64,000 bases of DNA, from positions 124,001 through 188,000 of the forward strand of contig NZ_JABASR010000006.1 of assembly GCF_016107525.1 (NCBI RefSeq), given 5' to 3'. The notes below the pieces were generated by a model that did not search any database, was not told the DNA's origin, and saw only the letters and a list, made by a program, of their open reading frames with translations. Every line of letters begins with the position of its first letter. Position 1 is the stretch's first letter. Shown one piece after another: positions 7,868 to 15,844 of this stretch. Origin of the DNA: Psychrobacter aquimaris (GTDB taxonomy: Bacteria; Pseudomonadota; Gammaproteobacteria; Pseudomonadales; Moraxellaceae). Both the position numbers and the translations under genes were made by a program.

Positions 7868-9187
7868 ATGAAAGGGATTACACGCTTCTCGAATAGCTTG
7901 ATGGAAAAATATTTACCAGATCCATTTCTGTTCGTCATTATTTTAACCTTGGTTATTTTTGTAATGGGCTTAGGTTTAACCGACTCTTCACCGGTACAGA
8001 TGGTGGCGTTTTGGGGTGAAGGCTTCTGGGCTTTGCTGGCATTCTCAATGCAAATGGTCTTGGTGCTAGTAACTGGTTTTGTATTGGCAAGCAGCCCCAT
8101 ATTCAAAAAAGGATTGGGTAAACTTGCCAGTTTCGCAAGCTCGCCAGGTAGTGCGATTATACTGGTCACCTTAGTATCGCTTGCAGCAAGCTGGATTAAT
8201 TGGGGATTTGGCTTGGTCATTGGGGCATTATTTGCCAAAGAATTGGCGAAGCGTGTCGAAAATGTTGATTACCGTTTATTGATTGCCAGCGCCTATTCTG
8301 GATTTATCATTTGGCATGCCGGATTCTCTGGGTCGATTCCATTATCCATTGCAACAGCAGGCCATCCCTTCGTTGATAAAATCGGTGTTATTCCAACAAG
8401 TGCAACCATTTTTGCTAGCTATAACCTAATTATCGTTGCAGCATTGGTGATTATCGTCCCTTTATTAAACCGTCTGATGATGCCAAAAAAAGAAGATACG
8501 ATTACGGTAGATCCAAAACTTCTAGTAGATCCTATCCCTGAGGAGCTGCCAGCCAAATCAGATATGACACCAGCAGAACGTTTAGAAAACAGCTGGATTT
8601 TATCAATGGTCATTGGCGTATTGGGCATCGCCTTTATCGTGTATTATTTTGCACAGAACGGTTTTGCTCTAACGCTCGACTTGGTTAACTTTATGTTCTT
8701 GTTCCTTGGTATTATATTTCACGGTACACCTCGCAAATATTTGATTGCGGTTCAAGAAGCGGTTAAAGGTGCAGGCGCTATCATCGTCCAATTTCCTTTT
8801 TATGCAGGCATTATGGGAATGATGACAGCTTCGGGGTTGGCAGGTGTGATGTCAGAAGCATTTGTCAACGTTTCAACAGCGGAGACGCTACCACTTTTTG
8901 CTTTCCTCAGTGCAGGACTCGTCAACTTTTTCGTTCCTTCAGGTGGTGGACAATGGGCAGTACAAGCGCCGATTATGTTAGAAGCGGCGGAAATGTTGGG
9001 TAGTGATCCGTCGCGAGTTGCTATGGCTGTGGCATGGGGTGATGCTTGGACAAATATGATTCAGCCGTTTTGGGCATTACCAGCACTGGCGATCGCAGGT
9101 CTAAAAGCCAAAGATATCATGGGCTTTTGTGTCATCGTGCTGATTGTCAGTGGTGTTGTGATTGGTTTAGGATTATTGTTTTTATAA
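7868..9187 (+). CDS. short-chain fatty acid transporter, AtoE family
   Basis: A 439-residue inner-membrane protein with about a dozen hydrophobic segments, matching the AtoE/TIGR00366 short-chain fatty acid permeases that import acetoacetate and butyrate. Family hallmarks are F-KYLPDPFLFVIILTL near the start, WGFGLVIGALFAKELA, and FFVPSGGGQWAVQAPIMLEA followed by the GDAWTNMIQPFWALP motif near the end. A longer frame starts at 7832, but the ATG at 7868 has an AAGGAAG site 7-8 bases upstream and fits the family N-terminus. No atoD/atoA/atoB genes lie nearby, so it stands alone here. Confidence 0.88.
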   Translation: MKGITRFSNSLMEKYLPDPFLFVIILTLVIFVMGLGLTDSSPVQMVAFWGEGFWALLAFSMQMVLVLVTGFVLASSPIFKKGLGKLASFASSPGSAIILVTLVSLAASWINWGFGLVIGALFAKELAKRVENVDYRLLIASAYSGFIIWHAGFSGSIPLSIATAGHPFVDKIGVIPTSATIFASYNLIIVAALVIIVPLLNRLMMPKKEDTITVDPKLLVDPIPEELPAKSDMTPAERLENSWILSMVIGVLGIAFIVYYFAQNGFALTLDLVNFMFLFLGIIFHGTPRKYLIAVQEAVKGAGAIIVQFPFYAGIMGMMTASGLAGVMSEAFVNVSTAETLPLFAFLSAGLVNFFVPSGGGQWAVQAPIMLEAAEMLGSDPSRVAMAVAWGDAWTNMIQPFWALPALAIAGLKAKDIMGFCVIVLIVSGVVIGLGLLFL

Positions 9188-9419
9188 TAAACTCTAGAAC
9201 TCTAACCGTACCTGTCTTAACGATAAGGTTATTTTTAACTGTAGAAACAATAGAGTGAATCAAATAGCAGTGGAGCTATCAATCGCTTTGGTTACTTTGG
9301 AAACTGCTTTGGTCAAGAGCTATTCAGAATAGCCATATTTGATAATAATGACTGCCTTTAGGCTCGACCCTTTATATTAGGAGTCGTAAGATAAACACTA
9401 AAACCCCTTTAAAATCACA

Positions 9420-9449
9420 AAAAAACTGAGCACATGGCTCAGTTTTTTT
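9420..9449. terminator. bidirectional intrinsic terminator
   Basis: The perfect arms AAAAAACTGAGC and GCTCAGTTTTTT with a four-to-five base loop lie between the convergent transporter and purC genes. Confidence 0.88.
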
Positions 9450-9478
9450 ATATTATAAAAATATCTTGGTTAAATGGC

Positions 9479-10192
9479 TTAGCTTAATGGCACACCAATA
9501 CGGTTAGCCACTTCTTCATAAGCTTCGATGACATCGCCTAATGATTGGCGGAAGCGGTCTTTGTCCAGCTTCTTCTTGGTCGTCTTGTCCCAAATACGGC
9601 AACCATCTGGTGAGAACTCATCTCCTAAGACGATACGGTCATGGAACACCCCAAACTCTAGTTTGAAATCGACCAGTATCAAATCACCCGCATCAAACAA
9701 AGCTTTTAATACATCGTTAACTTGATGAGTCAGTTCTTCCATCTTAGCCAACTGCTCTTTGGTGGCCCAGCCAAGAGACACAGCAAGTGACTCATTCACC
9801 ATCGGATCACCCAGCGCATCATCTTTATAAAACAGCTCATACGTAGGCGGTGTCAATGCTTGGCCTTCTTCTAAGCCTAAACGGCGAACCAAGCTGCCCG
9901 CAGCAAAGTTACGAACCACGCACTCAACTGGAATCATCTCTAAACGCTTGACCAATACTTCATCTTCAGATAATTGCTTTTCAAAATGCGTTTCGATACC
10001 AGCATCAGCCAATTTTTGCATGATGAAAGCATTAAAACGATTATTGACGACGCCTTTGCGTGCTAATTGCTCAATACGTTTTCCATCAAGCGCTGAGGTA
10101 TCATCGCGGAAATGTAAGATCAGCAGGTCGTTGTCTTCTGTTTCATAGACAGATTTGGCTTTACCTTTATACAGCAGTTGTTGCTTTTGCAT
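9479..10192 (-). CDS. purC: phosphoribosylaminoimidazole-succinocarboxamide synthase
   Basis: SAICAR synthetase, a cytoplasmic ATP-dependent ligase of purine synthesis that joins aspartate to CAIR. At 237 residues it is of standard length. Recognisable segments are [20 protein letters not shown] (ATP loop), [27 protein letters not shown] and [10 protein letters not shown] with the metal/ATP-binding residues, and [12 protein letters not shown]. It follows a BamC-like lipoprotein gene and dapA on the same strand, the same order (dapA-bamC-purC) as in enterics. Confidence 0.97.
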   Translation of the reverse strand: MQKQQLLYKGKAKSVYETEDNDLLILHFRDDTSALDGKRIEQLARKGVVNNRFNAFIMQKLADAGIETHFEKQLSEDEVLVKRLEMIPVECVVRNFAAGSLVRRLGLEEGQALTPPTYELFYKDDALGDPMVNESLAVSLGWATKEQLAKMEELTHQVNDVLKALFDAGDLILVDFKLEFGVFHDRIVLGDEFSPDGCRIWDKTTKKKLDKDRFRQSLGDVIEAYEEVANRIGVPLS

Positions 10193-10322
10193 TATGGGAG
10201 TTCCTGTTCGTTCAAGCTTATGTGGTAAAAACGCGCAGCGACCGCTGATTTTTGTATGACAGAATTAATAATATTTACATTAATCACTGTAAAATGTCAG
10301 CGGTACAAATAGGGAAATAGGT

Positions 10323-10637
10323 TTAATTCGAAGGACTACTAACAGCACGCTCAGGCTTCGGTAGCTGGTACTGATTACCTGATTCGTTCTGTAGTTTCAG
10401 CGTATTTGCACCCGCATTAGGGGTTGCATATAAAGGTACAAAAGGAGCTGGCTCTTTGTTAGCGGGCAACTCTATTGGCACAAGCTTCTTGCTTTGCTGA
10501 TACTCTAAGCTACCATTGTCACGCTTACCGAGTAAGTTTTTGACACTTTGGCAGCCGCTCAGTACTAAGGTGCTTCCCAATATTAAGGTCAGCATTGCAG
10601 GGAATATTTTTGCAGTCGGTGATGATGTTTTCATCAT
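10323..10637 (-). CDS. short BamC-like lipoprotein
   Basis: A 104-residue predicted lipoprotein; the signal peptide ends in the lipobox VLSGC. The mature part (DNGSLEYQQSKKLVPIELP and PFVPLYATPNAG) resembles only the unstructured N-terminal segment of BamC, the Bam-complex lipoprotein; the two helix-grip domains of full BamC (about 340 residues in E. coli) are missing. Position supports the idea: it lies between dapA and purC exactly where bamC (nlpB) lies in E. coli. The frame opens at 10658, but the ATG at 10637 (or 10634) has a GAGAG ribosome site and gives a normal signal peptide. The BamC link is inference from synteny and pattern, not from a search. Confidence 0.7.
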   Translation of the reverse strand: MMKTSSPTAKIFPAMLTLILGSTLVLSGCQSVKNLLGKRDNGSLEYQQSKKLVPIELPANKEPAPFVPLYATPNAGANTLKLQNESGNQYQLPKPERAVSSPSN

Positions 10638-10672
10638 ATTATCTCTCTGAGTTAGCATTTATACGCATCATT

Positions 10673-11578
10673 TTATAATAAGTTCGCACGCACCAAGGCT
10701 TCATCAATAGTGGCATGATGTTGTTCAGCCAACCATACCAAAGGCAGACGAATTCCGGTATCTATCATACCCATTTTATGAAGCGCATATTTGGCTGGGA
10801 TAGGACTTGACTCAATGAACAAGTCACGGTGTAAATGCTTGACCACATCATGGACTTTATGAGCCGTGTCAAAATCACCACGAAGCGCCGCTGTAAAAGT
10901 CTCGCTCATCGCTTTTGGGGCGACGTTGGCAGTGACTGAGATATTACCCTTACCACCGAATTGCATCAAATCAAGCGCCGTACCGTCATCACCAGATAGC
11001 ACAACGATTCTATCGCCAACCGCTTTAATCAATTGCTCACCGCGAGCGATAGAGCCTGTGGCATCTTTAATCGCGACGATATTATCGATATCAGCCAAAC
11101 GTTCTACCGTCTCTTGTGCAATATCAACGACCGTACGTCCTGGCACATTATAGAGCATCTGCGGGATATTCACCGCGCTCGCGATAGCCTTATAATGTTG
11201 GTACAAGCCTTCTTGTGGCGGTTTGTTATAATAAGGCGCAACCAATAAGGCACAATCTGCACCAGCATCGGCAGCATCTTGGGTCAGCTTAATGGCTTCC
11301 ATCGTGTTATTGGCACCTGTTCCAGCAATCACTGGTACACGACCTTTGACGTGCTGAACAAAGTAGCGAATGACATCGCTGTGCTCTTGCATAGACAATG
11401 TCGCTGACTCGCCAGTAGTACCAACGGCAACGAGACAATGCGTGCCTTGCTCAATCTGCCAATCTATGAGATCCGCCAGACGTTTATAATCAACCGTGCC
11501 GTCAGGATGCATGGGCGTTACCAAGGCTACCATTGAGCCTTGTAGTCGGGTTTTGATCTCGTCGTATGCTGTGCTCAT
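10673..11578 (-). CDS. dapA: 4-hydroxy-tetrahydrodipicolinate synthase
   Basis: DapA condenses pyruvate with aspartate semialdehyde in the lysine/diaminopimelate pathway and is cytoplasmic. The 301-residue protein shows the beta-barrel signatures GSMVALVTPM, VAVGTTGESATL (substrate loop), PYYNKPPQEGLYQHY, the catalytic Tyr in LYNVPGRT and the Schiff-base Lys in VAIKDATG. The BamC-like gene follows 36 bases after its stop, so the two are probably transcribed together. Confidence 0.97.
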   Translation of the reverse strand: MSTAYDEIKTRLQGSMVALVTPMHPDGTVDYKRLADLIDWQIEQGTHCLVAVGTTGESATLSMQEHSDVIRYFVQHVKGRVPVIAGTGANNTMEAIKLTQDAADAGADCALLVAPYYNKPPQEGLYQHYKAIASAVNIPQMLYNVPGRTVVDIAQETVERLADIDNIVAIKDATGSIARGEQLIKAVGDRIVVLSGDDGTALDLMQFGGKGNISVTANVAPKAMSETFTAALRGDFDTAHKVHDVVKHLHRDLFIESSPIPAKYALHKMGMIDTGIRLPLVWLAEQHHATIDEALVRANLL

Positions 11579-12017
11579 AACCGTGCCTTACTGTATTATC
11601 CTAGCTTTTTTCAAAGCTGTCACATGATAGGTCGTTTGCAAGTGTCAATTATTATGTCTATGTCTGCACTCATACTGAGTACATTCATGGGCACCATTGG
11701 CAATATCTTGCTTGATATTAATGCTAAGTATTTTTTTATTATCCATATTTTTCTATGATAAAAGCGGTCGCAATGTAGATGCTCAAAGTCGTCTTAACCT
11801 TATTTTTGCCAATGACCGACAACGCTTATTTAATACTAAAAATAGAATAATAAAAACGCCTGCTAGTGTAGCATATTTTGATTTGACCGCTATCAATCAA
11901 TTAACGTTCATTCAATTGAATTGATGATATGCCATCAGAACCTATAAACCAATAGCCTTATTATTCAACTATCAGTTTAGCGCAATGAATCAGCGCTGAT
12001 AAGCCTTTTGAGTCGTA
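11579..12017. other. intergenic region upstream of dapA
   Basis: This 439-base region must hold the dapA promoter and the 3' end of the leftward phosphoesterase-like transcript. A 75-codon TTG-start frame (11697-11924, plus) has a hydrophobic start but no ribosome site and is not called. No lysine riboswitch-like structure was recognised. Confidence 0.5.
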
Positions 12018-13226
12018 TTAACGAATCGTCAACACATCGATAGTGGGCCGATACAAGCGAAAAGGCAGCCCGCGTGTACCAATACCGCTACTGACAAAGA
12101 TTTGCGCACTGCCATGTTGGTATAAACCCTGCTGCTTACCCATGCGGCTATTATTTAACAGAGTTGACTGCTCGCTACTACGCTCGATATTTTTTTGTTT
12201 TTGTGCCAACCATATATTTTTTTGAATCGCTTTTGCCGCACCAGTAATCAATAGTGGTCGTGGTTGTAAGGATTTTGGCAAATCGCTAATACTATCAAAT
12301 CGTGAAGCCAAGATGATGACGGGCTTAGTGGCATTAGCAATTTCAGCACCAAGCGCGGCTTTATCAGACGCATTTGCATCTTCAATATCAGCAAATTGTT
12401 TAGGGACATCTTGCCAGCCGCAAAGCACAGCAATGGTTGGACTGTCTTCCAAACTTTGCTGTCTAAAGCCCTCTTGATTATTTTTAGGATAGCTTGCATC
12501 GGACGTTACTGAAAGCGCATTAGTAGCCCCAGTACATTTGAGTGGCAGCGACGTACACTGCTGACCGATATAGCTGATATCGAGTACATCAAAGGCACTG
12601 GACAACGTATCTTCTAATAGTGGCTGTCCTTGCTTGGTCGTGTTGATCGATTGATAACGCAAGTCTGAGGTACTCATCACTGTATAAATAGGCTTATTAA
12701 CCCCTTTAAACAACATGAGCTGACCCACCAAGTCTGCACTTGGATAATATAACCAATCGCCCGTAATCAGCACAGCATCTGCGGGTAACGCATTAATGGT
12801 AGCAACCAATTTACGGATATGGCGCGGCTTGCCGCTATACAAGCCAATGCGTAAATCAGCCAGTACAGCAACCGTCAGCGGTGTGGATAAATCTAAGTCG
12901 ATTGCATGATGATCTAAGCGTAAACGATTGGGTTGTACCACCACGGTATAAAAATATAACCCCATTGCAAATATAGCCACTAGCACTGGTGTCAATGATA
13001 GCTGTGCCAGTATCGGCAACACTTCTTGCAACCAACCTATCACCAACAGTAAAGCCCAAACGGGCATAGTATAAGCGGCATAATATAGTGCCAACTTAAA
13101 CCAAATACGCATAAACCGTTTGGTAGGATTGGCATTGAACGTTTGTAATCCTGACCACAGTATAATATATGCAAGCAATGCTGCTGCCGTAGAGATACTT
13201 AGGATATAAAGAGCATGGTCAGTCAT
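12018..13226 (-). CDS. metallophosphoesterase-like membrane protein, catalytic residues lost
   Basis: A 402-residue protein with three to four N-terminal membrane segments (residues 1-100) and a C-terminal domain that follows the YaeI-type metallophosphoesterase layout. Every metal-binding block is altered: DxH is D124-L-R126, the GD of block 2 is kept (GDW 156-158), GNHD is STSD (185-188), the later His motif reads LASRFD (306-311), and GHTHGGQ reads GAAKAIQ (329-335). The family's C-terminal VS-GIGTRGLPFRL (378-391) and PTIDVLTI are well kept. The fold is therefore probably intact but the enzyme inactive, perhaps a binding or regulatory protein. It is a single gene with its own promoter region. 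Confidence 0.75.
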   Translation of the reverse strand: MTDHALYILSISTAAALLAYIILWSGLQTFNANPTKRFMRIWFKLALYYAAYTMPVWALLLVIGWLQEVLPILAQLSLTPVLVAIFAMGLYFYTVVVQPNRLRLDHHAIDLDLSTPLTVAVLADLRIGLYSGKPRHIRKLVATINALPADAVLITGDWLYYPSADLVGQLMLFKGVNKPIYTVMSTSDLRYQSINTTKQGQPLLEDTLSSAFDVLDISYIGQQCTSLPLKCTGATNALSVTSDASYPKNNQEGFRQQSLEDSPTIAVLCGWQDVPKQFADIEDANASDKAALGAEIANATKPVIILASRFDSISDLPKSLQPRPLLITGAAKAIQKNIWLAQKQKNIERSSEQSTLLNNSRMGKQQGLYQHGSAQIFVSSGIGTRGLPFRLYRPTIDVLTIR

Positions 13227-13476
13227 AATTACCTGATGGTTACGGAAGAGTATGAGCCTATCAAACGGCTTACCCTATATTAGAACGTATAAAGCAATAA
13301 ATAAATCGCTCAATGTATAAGTTAATGACAGTGTTGGAGCGTTTTGAGTCATTGGATAAAAAAATCAGCCATTATAGGGGTCGAGCTCTATCATAGACAA
13401 GTAGAATTATTGACGCGCCTGTTATGTCATGCTCAATTGCCGCTCCGATTCCCCCTATCACTCTATCTATCCATAC

Positions 13477-14931
13477 TTATTCAATACGTAACCCAATGAT
13501 CGCGGGGATACCTTGGCGGATAATTTCAATGGTCACTACACCCTTTTTGGGCAATGATGAGATAGCACTTGAAAAATCCGTGACCTTTTTAATCGGCTTT
13601 TGGTGAAAATTGGTAATCACATCACCTGCCAAGATACCTGAGCGCGCCGCCAATCCTGTTGGGTCAACCGTGGTAACCAAAATACCCGTCTTATTGTCCA
13701 CCGCGATTTCTGCTTGCTCATCGGCAGTCAGATTACGTAAACGCAAGCCTAACTGCACCTCATCATTCTGCTGATCGCCGCCTTGTGCTCTCACATCATT
13801 GGGCGCATAAGTAAGCTTGCCGCTGATGGTCATCTGCTGACCATTACGCTGAATCTGTACGCGGAAGCTATCGCTCGGTTTGGCACGATTGAGCAGGTTT
13901 AATAAATCTGAGGCGCGCATAATTTGCACATCATTATATTGCAAAATGATATCGCCAGGTTTTAGACCAGCTTTTTGTGCAGGTGAGTCTGGTGATACCC
14001 TTGTCAGTAGTGCACCTTGAGGACGATCTAGATTATAGGCTTCCGCCAAATTGCGATCGATGTCTTGCGGATAAATACCTAAATAAGCACGTACCACTTC
14101 GCCATCGGTTTTTAGCTGCTCGTAAATATCCATCGCCGCATCAATCGGAATGGAAAATGACAGACCCATGTAACCGCCAGTACCACTAAAAATACGCGAA
14201 TTAATACCAATCACTTCACCGCGCTGGTTAAATAGCGGACCGCCTGAGTTACCCGGGTTCAATGCCACGTCTGTTTGGATAAATGGCACGCTGGTATCAC
14301 GTGAAAAACTGCGTGACTTAGCACTGACAATGCCCGCCGATGCTGAGTAATCAAAACCAAATGGCGAGCCGATGGCTAGTACTGGTTCCCCTACTTTCAA
14401 AGCATTCGAGTCGCCGATAGGCAAAGCGGGAAATTGGTTGCCCGAGACTTTTAGTACAGCCACATCAGAGCGCTCATCACTACCAACCAAGGTTGCATCA
14501 AGCTCCCTTCTATCGTTAAGAGTGACAGTGATTTTATCAGCGCCCTCCACCACATGATGATTGGTCAGCATATAACCGTCGGCTGTGACAAAAAAGGCCG
14601 TGCCATAAGCATGCTCAATCGCTGGCGTGGCGGCCTGATCAGGAATACGTAAACGATCACCAAAGAACTGCCGTAACAATTCGGCTGTTTGGGCTTTGGC
14701 AAGCTCAGCCTCGCTGACGGTTTTGGTGACATTGACACGGGCAACGGCTGGGGTGACCTGCTGTACCAAGTCAGAAAAATCCGCCGTAGTGACAGCAGCT
14801 TGAGCGCTCGCCATGGCTATGGCAGTGACGCCAGTAACCATCGAGGTACTGATAGCAATCGCCAGCGCACTATGTTTTAACCAATGCGGCACACGAAACT
14901 TAGATTGCACTATAAGCATATTGATAGGCAT
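13477..14931 (-). CDS. Do-family periplasmic serine protease/chaperone
   Basis: A 484-residue DegP/DegQ/MucD-type protease with an N-terminal signal sequence (cleavage near ASAQA|AVTT, residue 46) for the periplasm. The trypsin-like domain carries the full triad: H126 in TNHHVV, D156 in ERSDVAVL and S229 in NPGNSGGPLF. Two PDZ domains follow (about 255-360 and 385-480). The usual GSGF before the His is GTAF, a modest departure. A strong GGAGG ribosome site lies 7 bases before the ATG. Degrades or refolds damaged envelope proteins by family analogy; degP, degQ and mucD cannot be told apart from this sequence alone. Confidence 0.93.
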   Translation of the reverse strand: MPINMLIVQSKFRVPHWLKHSALAIAISTSMVTGVTAIAMASAQAAVTTADFSDLVQQVTPAVARVNVTKTVSEAELAKAQTAELLRQFFGDRLRIPDQAATPAIEHAYGTAFFVTADGYMLTNHHVVEGADKITVTLNDRRELDATLVGSDERSDVAVLKVSGNQFPALPIGDSNALKVGEPVLAIGSPFGFDYSASAGIVSAKSRSFSRDTSVPFIQTDVALNPGNSGGPLFNQRGEVIGINSRIFSGTGGYMGLSFSIPIDAAMDIYEQLKTDGEVVRAYLGIYPQDIDRNLAEAYNLDRPQGALLTRVSPDSPAQKAGLKPGDIILQYNDVQIMRASDLLNLLNRAKPSDSFRVQIQRNGQQMTISGKLTYAPNDVRAQGGDQQNDEVQLGLRLRNLTADEQAEIAVDNKTGILVTTVDPTGLAARSGILAGDVITNFHQKPIKKVTDFSSAISSLPKKGVVTIEIIRQGIPAIIGLRIE

Positions 14932-15844
14932 GTTGTCCTCCAGATAAGTAATCGTTGTTATTTTTAATAGTTAGGTTTTGGCTAGTGACGTGTATACGAT
15001 GTCTTAATCTTAACCAATGACACTTGCATAGCGATAGGTCAATGGAATATTCATCCACATCCGTATATGACAGACTTTGCATCGGCACTTGCTGTTATGC
15101 TTGCCAACCTTTTTAGTCACTATCTAGTCATTTATTAGATTACTGTTTTTTATACCCTTATACCATCGCCCATTCGCCTTTCCTTCTACAAAAACCCCAA
15201 AATAATGGTGATCCTCGCTACGTGCATGATAAAGGCAGCTACTGTATGATAAGTCATCGTGCTATTTTGTCATTATTTCGATCATGCAGGATAACCTAAG
15301 GCGCGGTTATTTGACCCATTTATTGTATATTTTTACCACTGCCCACTGATATCGTGGTAAATGCAGCCTTGCTCAGCATCAAATAAAAGCATGTTATGAT
15401 AGCAAGCCAAATAACTTTAAAAGCAAACTAAAGTCTATAAAAATAATTATTGACTATTACTTTATAAAGCTGGCTATTATCACCCTTATTTTTCATCTTT
15501 TGCATAACTAGAATAGTGCTATGGTCGACTCAAGATAAATAGATAAAAAAAGGCGCGTGACAGTACTATCAATAATAGGCTGAGCGAGCTTGATGCCATA
15601 TACGATTTATATGAGATTGACGGTTTTTTCTAGAAATGCTTTTGTCTTTACTACTCTATCGTAGTTATATCATATCTGGCTCATGTTGTGATTCATGATG
15701 GATACCATTGTCGTCGCTCACGTTCTATAGAGATTTTTCTCTATAGAGAGTAGCGTCAACTTATTACTATACTACTGGCAGCCGTTACTCTGAAACAGCG
15801 GTTGATAGCTATAAAATACGACAAGATTATAAAAGGATCAATTT
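14932..15844. other. 913-base divergent intergenic region with a MITE-like repeat
   Basis: This region separates the Do protease and the CPA1 antiporter. It contains one copy of a diverged dispersed repeat (15520-15624). Near the right end AAAAGGATCAATTT is the antiporter ribosome site. No open frame with a plausible start was found. Confidence 0.6.
15520..15624. repeat. dispersed MITE-like repeat, copy A
   Basis: About 105 bases beginning TATGGTCGACTCAAGATAA and ending ATTGACGGT; the ends are rough inverted repeats. A second copy at 47198-47305 can be aligned along its length at roughly two-thirds identity. Confidence 0.55.

Noticed and set aside
11697..11924. Plus-strand 75-codon frame with a hydrophobic N-terminus upstream of dapA
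   Set aside because: It needs a TTG start, has no ribosome site and its second half reads as random sequence.
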